64,000 nucleotides of DNA from positions 167,001 to 231,000 of the forward strand of contig NZ_CP116341.1 of assembly GCF_033304595.1 (NCBI RefSeq). The letters run 5' to 3'. The position numbers and the translations under genes are program-made. How positions within the stretch are numbered: position 1 is the stretch's first letter; every line of letters starts with the position of its first letter. Under the pieces are notes generated by a model. The model searched no databases, was not told the origin of the DNA, and saw only the letters and a list, made by a program, of their open reading frames with translations. Shown piece after piece: positions 8,469 through 17,290 of this stretch. Source of the DNA: Sporosarcina jeotgali. Its GTDB lineage: Bacteria > Bacillota > Bacilli > Bacillales_A > Planococcaceae.

Positions 8469-9845
8469 TTGGAATTAATTTTACTATCTGGTGGATCTGG
8501 AAAACGCTTGTGGCCATTATCAAATGAATCACGATCAAAACAATTTCTGCAAGTGCTTGCTGATGATGAGGGTCTGATGGAATCGATGTTACAAAGAGTG
8601 TGGAGACAGCTGGATAAGGCTGGTCTGCAGCAATCTGCAATGATTGCCACAAGCAAGTCTCAGGTAGATGCAATTCAAAACCAAATTGGTTCTGGTATTC
8701 CTCTTAGTATTGAACCCGAAAGAAGAGATACTTTTTCTGCAATCGCCCTTGCCGCTGTCTACTTATATTCTGTCAAAGGGGTTGGTTCACAGGAAGTTGT
8801 TGCAGTACTTCCTGTTGATCCGTATGTTGAAGAAAGCTTTTTTAAACGAGTAGCTGAGTTAGAAGACACACTTAATAACTCCCATGCAGACCTTGCATTA
8901 ATAGGGAAGAAGCCGACATTCCCATCAGAGAAATATGGCTATCTGACTCCAAAAAGTGATAGTCAGCAGCTGGAGTATTTAGAGGTCAGTCATTTTAAGG
9001 AAAAGCCTGCTTATCAGCAAGCAGCAGATTTAGTAGAACAGCACGCATTGTGGAATACAGGCGTGTTTGCGTTTAAGTTGGAGTATATACTGTCAATCCT
9101 GGAGGAACGGGGATTGCCAATCGTATATGATGAACTTTACAAAAAGTATTCGCTTCTGCCTAATCGTTCATTTGATTATGAAGTTGTCGAAAAAGCGGAA
9201 AAGGTAGTCGCTCTTCCTTATGAAGGAGAGTGGAAAGACCTTGGCACATGGAACACGCTAACAGAAGAAATGGCTGAAAATGAAATCGGGAACTGTGTAA
9301 TGACTGAGAATTCCTCCAACACCCACTTAATAAACGAGCTGACTATTCCTATTGCGGCAATCGGTGTGAAAGATCTAATTATTGCAGCAAGCCCCGATGG
9401 CATTCTGGTTTCGAAAAAAAGTGAAAGTCCGCGAGTTAAAGAACTAATAGACGGCGTGAACAAACGGCCCATGTACGAAGAACGGCGATGGGGCTGGTAT
9501 CGCGTACTCGATCATATGAAGGTAAGAGACGGAGCCGAGGTAATTACAAAACGCATATGTATAAAAGCCTCAAAAAATATTAGTTATCAGACACATAGCT
9601 ATCGCCATGAAGTTTGGACAATCATTAAAGGTACTGGGGAATTCGCTCTTAATGGCGAACTGTACTCCGTGAAAGCGGGAGATGTACTGCAAATTCCGAT
9701 AGAAGCAGCGCATGGTATAAAGGCAATTACAGATTTAGAATTTATTGAAGTTCAATCGGGTTCTAAGCTTATAGAAGAAGATATCATTCGCATATACATG
9801 AAGTGGGATGAGGTGGTGACGCATTGTAGTGCAGTTGTGAGCTAG
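8469..9845 (+). CDS. manC: Mannose-1-phosphate guanylyltransferase / mannose-6-phosphate isomerase (ManC-type)
   Basis: Bifunctional-type enzyme of 458 residues that would make GDP-mannose for the exopolysaccharide. The N-terminal nucleotidyltransferase has LLSGGSGKRLWPLSNES followed by KQFLQVL, PVDPYVEE and FKEKP. The C-terminal cupin (HSYRHEVWTIIKGTGEFALNGE, AGDVLQIPIEAAHGI) is the type II phosphomannose isomerase domain. The Arg/Thr usual after GGSG is Lys here. Start is TTG at 8469 with an upstream aggag. Full length for the family. Confidence 0.9.
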   Translation: MELILLSGGSGKRLWPLSNESRSKQFLQVLADDEGLMESMLQRVWRQLDKAGLQQSAMIATSKSQVDAIQNQIGSGIPLSIEPERRDTFSAIALAAVYLYSVKGVGSQEVVAVLPVDPYVEESFFKRVAELEDTLNNSHADLALIGKKPTFPSEKYGYLTPKSDSQQLEYLEVSHFKEKPAYQQAADLVEQHALWNTGVFAFKLEYILSILEERGLPIVYDELYKKYSLLPNRSFDYEVVEKAEKVVALPYEGEWKDLGTWNTLTEEMAENEIGNCVMTENSSNTHLINELTIPIAAIGVKDLIIAASPDGILVSKKSESPRVKELIDGVNKRPMYEERRWGWYRVLDHMKVRDGAEVITKRICIKASKNISYQTHSYRHEVWTIIKGTGEFALNGELYSVKAGDVLQIPIEAAHGIKAITDLEFIEVQSGSKLIEEDIIRIYMKWDEVVTHCSAVVS

Positions 9846-9853
9846 GAAAGCGG

Positions 9854-10846
9854 ATGATTCAAATGAAAGTAAAAAATGTTCTAATTCGATATATAGCGAT
9901 TATTGTCATCAACATTGCCGTTGTTCTCTATTTAATGTGGAACACCGATATATGGGGGAGTGCGCATGTGGAACAAAAAAGCCTGAACCAACAGGGAGAT
10001 ACGGTAGAGGTAGAAGATTTCATTACAAGTGAGAACGGCCAGACAGAAGATTATTCAAAGGCAATTCAGCAGGCTATTGATTTTTGTGCCGTGCAAAAGA
10101 AAGAAAAAGTAAAGTTAAGAGCCAATAAAGTATATACAATCAAATCCGGTTTTACCGTTAAAAAAGGTGTAGAACTAGAGTTTGGGACTAATTCTGTCCT
10201 ATCCGTCAAAGGGAACTATCGCGTGCTGACGGTTGAAAAGGATTCAGTTATTAGGAACGGGACGATTCAAATAATGGATCCAGTCTTTCAATCAGAAGTT
10301 ATTTTCCTAAAAGGCAATGATCAGTATGATGCTTCGAATAAGACTCGGATTGAAGACATGACAATTATCAACAAAAGTAAAAGCAACAAGGGGACGGGTC
10401 TTTCCCTTTATGCCAAAGGAAAGTGGCACAATATTAGCTTTGTCTTGTTTGAAAATATCTCAATCGCAGGATTTAAAACAGCCATCCAACTAAAAACTGA
10501 GAATCCTGGGGCTGGAACTTACAGTTGGATTAATGCGAATCACTTTGGAAATATGACGATAGATGATTGTGTGACAGGGATACAAATCATAGGTTCTATT
10601 ACGATTCCAAATGAAAGCTCTGGTAATCTTTTCACAGGATTACAAGTACAGTTGACGGAGCGATCTAAACAATTACTAATAGCAGATAGTTCATATAATA
10701 AGTTTGATGGAATGGTTTGGGACGTTCAACGTGTTACAGGTTCAGGTCCGATTGTGTTATTTTCAGCAAAAACAGAGAATAATAAATTGGATATGAATGT
10801 AGCAGCTAAATTAATAAGTGATAAAGGGCAAAATAATAGTTACTAA
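9854..10846 (+). CDS. Membrane-anchored right-handed beta-helix protein (pectate-lyase-like)
   Basis: 330 residues: one N-terminal signal-anchor helix (about residues 10-28, IRYIAIIVINIAVVLYLMW), then a pectate-lyase-3-like start (EDFITSENGQTEDYSKAIQQAIDFC) and repeating short beta segments typical of a right-handed beta-helix. Last gene of the polysaccharide operon, 8 bases after manC. Such proteins often bind, trim or epimerise extracellular polysaccharide, so a lyase or processing role on the cluster's own polymer is a reasonable inference. I see no catalytic residues that settle it. Confidence 0.7.
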   Translation: MIQMKVKNVLIRYIAIIVINIAVVLYLMWNTDIWGSAHVEQKSLNQQGDTVEVEDFITSENGQTEDYSKAIQQAIDFCAVQKKEKVKLRANKVYTIKSGFTVKKGVELEFGTNSVLSVKGNYRVLTVEKDSVIRNGTIQIMDPVFQSEVIFLKGNDQYDASNKTRIEDMTIINKSKSNKGTGLSLYAKGKWHNISFVLFENISIAGFKTAIQLKTENPGAGTYSWINANHFGNMTIDDCVTGIQIIGSITIPNESSGNLFTGLQVQLTERSKQLLIADSSYNKFDGMVWDVQRVTGSGPIVLFSAKTENNKLDMNVAAKLISDKGQNNSY

Positions 10847-10852
10847 AGAAAA

Positions 10853-10987
10853 TGTCTCATTGCACTCCTATGGATGGAAAAGTACCGCTGCCCTTCAAGT
10901 CAGTACAATGAGCACTGTTTAGGTGACATTAGCTTTGTCTTTACCAAATGAGACTTGTGGGGAGAATCGTTCCCGCAGTCTTATTTT
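10853..10987 (+). terminator. Structured 3' region with alternative pairings, ending in a terminator
   Basis: The final hairpin pairs tgtgggga (10956-10963) with ttcccgca (10970-10977) over a 6-base loop and is followed by a T-rich run (10978-10987), a plausible end of the polysaccharide operon. Upstream are two competing inverted repeats that share one arm: ctcattgcact (10855-10865) can pair with agtacaatgag (10901-10911), or gtctcatt (10853-10860) with aatgagac (10947-10954). The terminator is reasonable. A regulatory role for the alternative pairing is only a possibility. The rest of 10847-11070 shows no gene. Confidence 0.5.
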
Positions 10988-11070
10988 TGTTTGAATCACA
11001 ATAATTCAGGGAATGGTATAAGGATAACGAAGGCTATTAGTTGAAATGGAATACGGGAGGAGTGATTGGA

Positions 11071-11337
11071 ATGACCATTAAAGACGGTAAATATCCAAAC
11101 AAGGAAGACTTAGAACCCAAAGTGCCTAAACAAGGGAAGCCAGCGGGACCTGCGGATGAGCTGCCATTGTCTGATCCTGCCGATTCGAATTACACCCATG
11201 AGTTTCTTGAGAACGAACGAGACGAAACCGGGGAACATGCTCCTTCTGTATTTACGGAAAATGAGGAAAAGACCTCTCAGCGCACACATAATGAAAAAGC
11301 CCACTCCGAGTGGAATGCATCTAAACGCAACACATAA
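11071..11337 (+). CDS. Small acidic hydrophilic protein of unknown function
   Basis: 88 residues, very hydrophilic, rich in Glu, Asp, Pro and Lys, with no membrane segment and low-complexity character, so probably disordered. The ATG at 11071 is preceded by gggagg 10 bases upstream; an earlier in-frame TTG has no RBS. The C-terminus (HNEKAHSEWNASK) resembles the extreme C-terminus of the channel protein encoded next (FNKEAHEQWNNQK). That shared motif suggests a common partner or binding site. Function not recognised. Confidence 0.65.
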   Translation: MTIKDGKYPNKEDLEPKVPKQGKPAGPADELPLSDPADSNYTHEFLENERDETGEHAPSVFTENEEKTSQRTHNEKAHSEWNASKRNT

Positions 11338-11338
11338 G

Positions 11339-11368
11339 CCAGTTGACTGATTCAGTCGGCTGGTTTTT
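11339..11368 (+). terminator. Rho-independent terminator after the small acidic protein
   Basis: Arm ccagttgact pairs with agtcggctgg (two G-U pairs) over a 5-base loop, then TTTTT. It separates the 88-residue gene from the channel gene. Confidence 0.75.
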
Positions 11369-11509
11369 CTCTGGGCGAATTGATTGGCGAACTGCACGGA
11401 GTACGGACGAACAGGCCTCCGCTTTTTCAAGATTTCAAAGTTAGCAGGTTTACGGATTGCCGTTTATAGGAATAGGTTACTAGACTATTTACTAGAATGG
11501 AGGATCTTA

Positions 11510-13417
11510 ATGTTCAGAGACCCGTATTATTCAAACCTTTTCAGCTGGCTGCCTGATCTGCTGCTCGGCATTATTGTACTTATCATCGGTTTTATCATTG
11601 CTAAAGTTGCCGAAGGTGCAGTAGTCAAAGCTATGAAAAAAGGACGCATGAATGAACGATTAAACATGCAGCACCAAAAATGGAGTGCCGACAAAATCGC
11701 AGGCAAAATCGTATTCTTCGGTATTTTACTGCTGACCGTTCTCATCTTCTTTAATATGATGAACCTCAACACAATTTCTTCACCATTCCTGAATGTTTTT
11801 GCAGGACTAAGCGGTGCGGTGCTTGGAATCCTGAAAGCAGGTCTGATCCTGCTGCTGGCTTGGGTGCTTGCGACTCTTGTAAAAAAACTCATTCTATCCG
11901 CAGGACACAAAGTGAATGTACACAAATACGTCACTAAAGTGGGCGGATCTGCACAGTCAGTTGATAAAGCACAATGGATTTCGACGGCTGCTAATGTTGC
12001 ATTCTATTTAATTTTACTTCTGTTTATCCCAGCCGTGCTGAATGCGCTAGGTTTAAGTGGAGTAAGCGGTCCGTTTGAAAACATGTTAACCGGATTTGTC
12101 GCATTTATCCCTAAGCTTGTTGGAGCGGCACTGATCTTTGCAGTAGGGATTATTATCGCAAAAATTGTTCGCATGATCGTGACAAATCTGCTTGAGTCAA
12201 TTGGTTTAGATAAGGTCGCGGACAAATTGAAAGTTTCATCCGCTGTAAAAGGGACAAGTATTTCTAAAGTGATCGGAACCATCGTGTTCGTTCTGATTTT
12301 GATACCTGTTACGATTTCAGCACTTGAAGTACTAGATTTAGAGGGGATTTCTCAGCCTGCGATTGCCATGTTGAATGACATTATGGTGATGCTTCCGAAG
12401 ATCATCGTGGCGATTGCATTGATTCTCGCAGGTGTGTACGTGGCGAAATGGATTAAAGGAATTGTGGAAACGCTGCTCGCAAATCTCGGCGTGGACTCTT
12501 TATCGAATAAGATGGGTGTGAAGTCAACAAACCGTTCTGGCAGCTTTACAGTTTCATCTGTAATCGGAACGATTGTACAAATCGTAGTGATTCTATTATT
12601 TGTTGTAGAAGCGCTTCAAATTGTCCAGCTCGCATTTATGGTGACTCTGGCAACTGCGATTTTCGCGTACTTGCCAATGGTGCTTGCGGCTGTATTGATA
12701 CTTGCCGTTGGGTTCTGGCTTGCGAATCTGGCAGAGAAGTTCATCGGAAGTGTCATGCAAACGAAGTCAGGAAACCCGCACGTGCTCCGCTATGTTGCGA
12801 AATACGCAATCTTGGCATTTGCATTCTTTATGGCACTGAGTCAGCTTGGAATTGCCCCAGCAATTATCAATGCTGCATTCATTCTCATCCTTGGCGGCGT
12901 TGCGCTGGCATTTGGATTGGCATTCGGACTGGGCGGACGCGATCATGCATCCCGTTACTTGTCTAAGATGGAGTCCAGTTTGCAGGATGCAGACGTCTCA
13001 AAAGAAAGTTGGGAGCAGCAAAAAGAGGAAATGAAAAAAAATGCAGAGCAAGCAAAGCAACAAGCAAAACAAGGTATGGATGCTTCGAAAGCTCAAGTTG
13101 ATCGTGAAAAGGAACAGTTGAAACGAGCAACTGAACAAGCTCCGCCTACACCCGCTGCAGATAACTTCCCGGAAGACCCGGAAGCAGGATTGCGGGGACC
13201 TGTATATTCTGATGTGAATGATGTCCCGCCAGCTGAGAACTTTGGAGGGAATGATCCAATTTCGTTCACGGAAGATGGTGTGGATACAGGCTATAACGAA
13301 GTGGAACCCGGTGAAGAATATCCATATGGCGACCACAATCAGCGGAGCCGATTTAACAAAGAAGCTCATGAGCAATGGAACAATCAGAAGCCTAAAGATG
13401 ATCATAATCACGAATGA
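11510..13417 (+). CDS. Mechanosensitive ion channel family protein with repeated conserved TM helices
   Basis: 635 residues. Several copies of the conserved TM-helix module of CmpX/MscS-related proteins are visible: repeated amphipathic helix pairs such as LPDLLLGIIVLIIGFIIAK, IPKLVGAALIFAVGIIIAK and LPKIIVAIALILAGVYVAK, each followed by a short cytoplasmic-like segment. The late glycine-rich stretch LGGVALAFGLAFGLGGRDHA fits the pore region. After it comes a charged coiled-coil-like region and a long acidic tail ending FNKEAHEQWNNQKPKDDHNHE. The ATG at 11510 has tggagga upstream; the frame is open further upstream but has no RBS. Probable role in osmotic or envelope stress, by family. Confidence 0.83.
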   Translation: MFRDPYYSNLFSWLPDLLLGIIVLIIGFIIAKVAEGAVVKAMKKGRMNERLNMQHQKWSADKIAGKIVFFGILLLTVLIFFNMMNLNTISSPFLNVFAGLSGAVLGILKAGLILLLAWVLATLVKKLILSAGHKVNVHKYVTKVGGSAQSVDKAQWISTAANVAFYLILLLFIPAVLNALGLSGVSGPFENMLTGFVAFIPKLVGAALIFAVGIIIAKIVRMIVTNLLESIGLDKVADKLKVSSAVKGTSISKVIGTIVFVLILIPVTISALEVLDLEGISQPAIAMLNDIMVMLPKIIVAIALILAGVYVAKWIKGIVETLLANLGVDSLSNKMGVKSTNRSGSFTVSSVIGTIVQIVVILLFVVEALQIVQLAFMVTLATAIFAYLPMVLAAVLILAVGFWLANLAEKFIGSVMQTKSGNPHVLRYVAKYAILAFAFFMALSQLGIAPAIINAAFILILGGVALAFGLAFGLGGRDHASRYLSKMESSLQDADVSKESWEQQKEEMKKNAEQAKQQAKQGMDASKAQVDREKEQLKRATEQAPPTPAADNFPEDPEAGLRGPVYSDVNDVPPAENFGGNDPISFTEDGVDTGYNEVEPGEEYPYGDHNQRSRFNKEAHEQWNNQKPKDDHNHE

Positions 13418-13419
13418 CG

Positions 13420-13459
13420 AAAAAACGCGCAGTCAGGATTTCCCTGACCGCGCGTTTTT
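13420..13459. terminator. Bidirectional terminator between convergent genes
   Basis: acgcgc-agtcagg pairs with cctgac-cgcgcgt around a short loop, flanked by an A-run on the left and a T-run on the right. It can end both the rightward channel gene and the leftward liaR transcript, whose stop codon abuts it. Confidence 0.85.
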
Positions 13460-14094
13460 CATTGGACTAATTTATGATGAAATGCATAAATGACCGCTTG
13501 CGTGCGGTCTTGGACATCGAGTTTTGACAGTACATTGCTGACGTGCGTCTTAACGGTTTTCAAGGAAATGAACAGTTCATCCGCGATTTCCTGATTGGAT
13601 TTACCTTGTGCGAGGAGTAACAGCGTCTCAAGTTCACGCTGCGTCAAATCATCGTGAAGGGGCTGGTCTGATCCGCCGCTCCGCATTTTTTCCATCATTT
13701 TGACTGTCACTTCCGGTTCCAGAACCGTTTGGCCCTGGACGGTTTCGCGGATGGCTTGAGCAATACGTTTGGCGTTCGACGTTTTCAGAATGTAACTGGC
13801 AGCGCCTGCTTCAAGCGCTGGATAGACTTTATCGTCATCCAGGAAGCTTGTGACAACGATGATTTTGGCTTCAGGCCATTGCTGAATGATTGCCTTTGTT
13901 GCTTCTGCCCCAGTCATGACAGGCATAACCATGTCCATTAAAATGATGTCAGGCCGTAATTCCAGTGCTTTTTCAACGGCATCCCCGCCATCAACCGCTT
14001 CTCCGACAACTTCCATATCGGGTTGAGTTCCTAAATAAGCGGATACGCCAATGCGCACCATTTCATGATCATCTGCGAGTAGTACGCGTATCAT
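13459..14094 (-). CDS. liaR: Response regulator LiaR (NarL/LuxR family)
   Basis: 211 residues. The receiver domain ([14 protein letters not shown], phosphorylation Asp in IILMDMVMP, Lys in ILKTSN) is followed by a LuxR-type HTH ([43 protein letters not shown]). The order LiaF-LiaS-LiaR, with a PspA-family gene just upstream, identifies it as LiaR/VraR rather than a generic NarL regulator. It would activate the liaI-liaH promoter after cell-wall damage. The gene overlaps liaS by 26 bases. Confidence 0.92.
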   Translation of the reverse strand: MIRVLLADDHEMVRIGVSAYLGTQPDMEVVGEAVDGGDAVEKALELRPDIILMDMVMPVMTGAEATKAIIQQWPEAKIIVVTSFLDDDKVYPALEAGAASYILKTSNAKRIAQAIRETVQGQTVLEPEVTVKMMEKMRSGGSDQPLHDDLTQRELETLLLLAQGKSNQEIADELFISLKTVKTHVSNVLSKLDVQDRTQAVIYAFHHKLVQ

Positions 14095-15115
14095 GCGTTT
14101 CCTCCTCCTCTGTCCGAATTGGTAATTTCACTTCGACAATCGTACCTTGCGAAGGAACGGATACAATTTTACACACACCGCCAATCTCCACGGCACGCTC
14201 TTTGACGTTTTGAAGGCCATACGAGCCGCCTTTGCTGCCGGATTCACTGAACCCCACGCCATTATCTTGGACGCGGAAAATTGACAACCCATCGCGTTCG
14301 ATGAATACAACATCGACTTCTGTTGCTTGTGCATGCCGGAGTGTATTTGACAGTGTTTCCTGTGCGATGCGGAATAAATGATCTTCCGCCCCTTTGGACA
14401 GTGGGACTTCTTCCAGCCGGAATCGAATGGTGAACGTCACTTTTTCCCTCAGTTCTGTCAGCAACTCTTCAAGTCCTTCTTTGAGAGTTTTGCTATTCAA
14501 GACGGCTGGACGTAAATGAAGCAATAATGCGCGCATTTCAAGTTGTGCCTGCTGCACCATTCGTTCGACCTGGAGCAATGGTTTTTGGAGCGTCGTTTCC
14601 TCAGGCTGCTCTGTTAATGATGACAACAGCATCGAGGCTGCGAACAATTGTTGGGAGACGGAATCATGAAGCTCGCGAGCGAGCCGCTGACGCTCTTCAA
14701 TCAGACGTTCTTGAATGATTTGGTCTTGGTCCTCAGCCCGTTGATCGGTAATCCGCTGCAAACTTCGTTTTTGCGTCTCTAATACCTCTGATACAGAAGC
14801 GATGGTGCGATTCATCTTGCGGGAAATGTTTCTATTCGAACGTGCGGTTCCTTCTTCTGCGAGCTGGTTGAGCGTCCGTTCAATGGTTTTTTCCTTTGAG
14901 CGTGCAATGCTGTAAATCCAATACGAAAACATCCAGCCGAGAGTAATTGGTATAACGAGCAGCCAGACTCCGATGGGAACATCGAGAAAGTCTTCATTGT
15001 ACAGGTACTGCCATTCGAAAGAAGGAGAGTATTCGACGATATAATAAACCCCGCCCGCACAAACAGTGATGAATAGTGCAGATAGCAGAATACCGCGCCA
15101 AAAAAGTCCGGTCAT
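14069..15115 (-). CDS. liaS: Sensor histidine kinase LiaS
   Basis: 348 residues. Two N-terminal membrane helices with a short extracellular loop, a HAMP-like linker, a HisKA_3 dimerisation domain with the phospho-acceptor His in [17 protein letters not shown], and an HATPase domain ([35 protein letters not shown]). Lipid-II-cycle stress sensor kinase whose activity is held down by LiaF. Start codon overlaps the liaF stop by four bases. Confidence 0.92.
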   Translation of the reverse strand: MTGLFWRGILLSALFITVCAGGVYYIVEYSPSFEWQYLYNEDFLDVPIGVWLLVIPITLGWMFSYWIYSIARSKEKTIERTLNQLAEEGTARSNRNISRKMNRTIASVSEVLETQKRSLQRITDQRAEDQDQIIQERLIEERQRLARELHDSVSQQLFAASMLLSSLTEQPEETTLQKPLLQVERMVQQAQLEMRALLLHLRPAVLNSKTLKEGLEELLTELREKVTFTIRFRLEEVPLSKGAEDHLFRIAQETLSNTLRHAQATEVDVVFIERDGLSIFRVQDNGVGFSESGSKGGSYGLQNVKERAVEIGGVCKIVSVPSQGTIVEVKLPIRTEEEETHDTRTTRR

Positions 15116-15813
15116 TTTCGAATCACCTCGACATCTCCGAATCGGACAGATAATGAGATGATGATTTCAGCTTCTGAGCCGATCTCCCGGTCGTATCCAT
15201 CTTTCATATGAATGGATTCGTTCAACAAACGTTTAGGCGTCAGGTCGAACAGGCGGCATTCACCAAACAAGGCGGAACAATGGATGCGGACAGGCAAATC
15301 GTACGGCAATTCAATTTTAACACGACCAAAACCTTGCCGGATGGAGATGAAAGAAGTTTGCTTTGGTAATACGGTGTCTGTCACGTCGATATAGAAATCA
15401 CCGACAACTCCTTGGATATGGACATCTTGCCATTCATAGGAGGTGAATGGCGTTGACTGACTGGAGAACAGCCGGTCTTTCCAAATCCCGTTCTGCGACT
15501 CCCGCTTTGTTTCTTTCAAAGGGCGCATAATTTCTTCCGCAGGCGTACCTTTCCACAACCGATAAACCAAATAAATCAGCATGCCAAAAATCAGCAAGCG
15601 TAAACTCCATAACGAGAGCAAAGCAATTACGATAAATATGCCGCCTGTGATAACGAGCCATTTCGAGCGGCGCTGAAGACCAAAGTATATGGCAATGGCA
15701 CCGAGAAAGAAGAAGATGACGTTCCCGTTCCCGAACAAAGCCGCCTCTACGAATACTAGAAGTGCAAACGCCATGACCCATAATGTAGTCCGTTCTGTTT
15801 TGCTTCTCACCAT
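15112..15813 (-). CDS. liaF: LiaF, membrane inhibitor of LiaS
   Basis: 233 residues. The N-terminal half has about four short membrane helices (residues 8-85). The C-terminal cytoplasmic domain is the cell-wall-active antibiotics response domain (VHIQGVVGDFYIDVTDTVLP, VKIELPYDLPVRIHCSALFGECRLFD). Negative regulator of LiaS in Bacillales. The start ATG follows aaggagtgg. It is co-transcribed with liaS and liaR, judged by the overlaps. Confidence 0.9.
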   Translation of the reverse strand: MVRSKTERTTLWVMAFALLVFVEAALFGNGNVIFFFLGAIAIYFGLQRRSKWLVITGGIFIVIALLSLWSLRLLIFGMLIYLVYRLWKGTPAEEIMRPLKETKRESQNGIWKDRLFSSQSTPFTSYEWQDVHIQGVVGDFYIDVTDTVLPKQTSFISIRQGFGRVKIELPYDLPVRIHCSALFGECRLFDLTPKRLLNESIHMKDGYDREIGSEAEIIISLSVRFGDVEVIRK

Positions 15814-15866
15814 CCTGCTTCCACTCCTTTCTCGATGTCAGTACTTTATTGGGGGATTACGGAGGG

Positions 15867-16098
15867 GCAACCCGCTCGTTCCGCCGAGCAACCCGCTCGT
15901 TTCGCGAGGGAACCCGCTCGTTCCGCGAGGGAACCCGCTCGTTCCGCGAGGGAACCCGCTCGTTGCGCGAGGAAACCCGCTCGTTGCGCGAGGAAACCCG
16001 CTCGTTGCGCGAGGGAACCCGCTCGTTCCGCGAGGGAACCCGCTCGTTGCGCGAGAGAACCCGCTCGTTGCGCGAGGGAACCCGCTCGTTCCGCCGAG
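15867..16098. repeat. GC-rich 21-bp tandem repeat array (11 copies) between liaF and liaH
   Basis: Eleven back-to-back copies of a 21-base unit with core aacccgctcgttNcgcgag; copies differ at a few positions only. Because 21 is a multiple of three, frames stay open on both strands and give spurious heptapeptide-repeat ORFs. There is no RBS or codon logic supporting translation. The array lies in the 381-base gap inside the lia locus, so a liaI-liaH-liaFSR transcript would run through it. GC content is far above the flanking genes. Confidence 0.95.
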
Positions 16099-16194
16099 CC
16101 CCCTTAGCCCCAATCCGTCTATTCAGAAAAAAAGAACTGCCGGGCGGTCAAGGAGCCCCTGATCACCCGGACAGCTCGTTGCTGTCTTTCCAGT

Positions 16195-16803
16195 TTACAC
16201 GATTTTCTCGATGGTTGCTTCTTCTGTCATCAACTCATCCAGACGGCGGCGCATGGACACGATGTCTCCGTCGTTGGCGGGAGAATGACTCACAGGTTCT
16301 TCAGCTGCGGGATTAAGATCCGCGGAGAAGATACGGTCCATCCGGCTGTTTGCACGTTTTGCGTTTTCTTCACCCATCAACTTCAAACGGCGGACCTGCA
16401 TGTCTTTCACTTTATGTTTCATACTTTCAAAGCGACGTTCCAATGCGATCATAGACTCCGTCGTTTCCTCTTCAAGGGAACGCAGCTCATCTCGGCGGCG
16501 GCTATACGCTTCGGCCTCGTCTTTTGCATAGCTGATTAGCGCTTCGTCTTCTGTTGCTTCGGCTAATGAAAGTTGGTCTGTCCGTTTTTCCGTCAGCTGT
16601 TCGGCTTCGAGCAGTTCCTTTGTAACTTCATCGCGCAAAATCCGCTGACGCTCCAAAAGTTTCCCTACTGCTTTCGTTTGCTGTTCGGCTTCCTTGATGG
16701 TTTCGTTTAATACATCTGCAGCATTCTGTGTGCTGCGTTTTGCTGAGAATTGTTCCAAGTCTTCTTGTACGGCGAATTTGAATTTATACCATAGTTCGTT
16801 CAT
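16195..16803 (-). CDS. liaH: PspA/IM30-family protein, LiaH-type
   Basis: 202 residues, almost entirely helical and coiled-coil, with PspA/IM30 features (MNELWYKFKFAVQEDLEQ at the N-terminus, then long Glu/Arg-rich helices). Peripheral membrane protein that protects the envelope during lipid-II or membrane stress and is the main output of LiaR in Bacillus subtilis. I chose the ATG at 16803, with taaggagg 7 bases upstream. A 12-base gap separates it from the LiaI-like gene, so the two are one transcription unit. Confidence 0.88.
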   Translation of the reverse strand: MNELWYKFKFAVQEDLEQFSAKRSTQNAADVLNETIKEAEQQTKAVGKLLERQRILRDEVTKELLEAEQLTEKRTDQLSLAEATEDEALISYAKDEAEAYSRRRDELRSLEEETTESMIALERRFESMKHKVKDMQVRRLKLMGEENAKRANSRMDRIFSADLNPAAEEPVSHSPANDGDIVSMRRRLDELMTEEATIEKIV

Positions 16804-16815
16804 CAAAAGCCCTCC

Positions 16816-17163
16816 TTATTTAGTAAATTCGTTCCATTGTTTTTCAAACTTTGCGAACGGATCTGCATCGATTACATTGCTGTTAGTAAGTTGGTTCAGT
16901 TTCCATTTGCGCCATGCATAGTAAGCTCCAGCTGCCGCAAGAAGTCCGATGAAAGCAGGGATGTTTGAAATTCCTGTTAGAACTCCGACAAGCATGATGA
17001 TTCCCCACAGAATACGGCCGATTGTGGAGTTGCTTTTACGGAAGTGGTGCCACCCGAATAATGCTGCGGCTGCTGAAAGTGTAAGCGCTACAATAGACCC
17101 GATATTGGCAACGGCTACAATTGCGGCAATGATTCCGAGGACAACAAGTAGAAATTTTTTCAT
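16816..17163 (-). CDS. LiaI-like small membrane protein (lmo0954 family)
   Basis: 115 residues. Hydrophobic N-terminal half with two or three membrane segments (MKKFLLVVLGIIAAIVAVANIGSIVALTLSAAAALFG and IIMLVGVLTGISNIPAFIGLL) and a charged cytoplasmic tail ending FEKQWNEFTK. First gene of the LiaR-type operon, in the place of liaI, which anchors LiaH at the membrane in B. subtilis. The ATG at 17163 has gggaggc 11 bases upstream; the longer frame lacks an RBS. Similarity to true LiaI is by position and topology rather than by motif. Confidence 0.75.
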   Translation of the reverse strand: MKKFLLVVLGIIAAIVAVANIGSIVALTLSAAAALFGWHHFRKSNSTIGRILWGIIMLVGVLTGISNIPAFIGLLAAAGAYYAWRKWKLNQLTNSNVIDADPFAKFEKQWNEFTK

Positions 17164-17195
17164 GGTTTGTGGTGCCTCCCTTCGTTTGTACCCTA

Positions 17196-17223
17196 ATAAT
17201 AAGACGGAATGGGATTTATCCAA
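17196..17223 (-). promoter_or_regulatory. Sigma-A-like promoter of the liaI-liaH operon
   Basis: On the minus strand, -35 TTGGAT (17218-17223) and -10 TATTAT (17196-17201) with a 16-base spacer. The predicted transcript starts about 25 bases before the LiaI-like start codon. Confidence 0.6.
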
Positions 17224-17245
17224 ACAGGCTTGGTGTGGAGTTTCG

Positions 17246-17265
17246 TCTCATACTTTAGGATGAGA
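17246..17265. promoter_or_regulatory. Inverted repeat upstream of the lia promoter, candidate LiaR operator
   Basis: tctcat (17246-17251) and atgaga (17260-17265) form an inverted repeat with an 8-base centre, located just upstream of the predicted -35. This is where LiaR binds in the B. subtilis liaI promoter. Position and symmetry support the call; I did not match it to a formal LiaR matrix. Confidence 0.45.
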
Positions 17266-17290
17266 TCTAATTAAGACTCTGAAACAAATA

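Noticed and set aside
11384..11509. N-terminal extension of the mechanosensitive channel protein
   Set aside because: The frame is open from a TTG but has no RBS and overlaps the tail of the upstream terminator region; the ATG at 11510 has a good RBS.
15867..16098. CRISPR array
   Set aside because: Units are directly tandem with no unique spacers and no cas genes are present.
15689..16316. Several long open frames on both strands encoding heptapeptide repeats across the 21-bp array
   Set aside because: They exist only because the unit is a multiple of three without stops. They lack an RBS, overlap each other on both strands, and one runs antisense into liaF.
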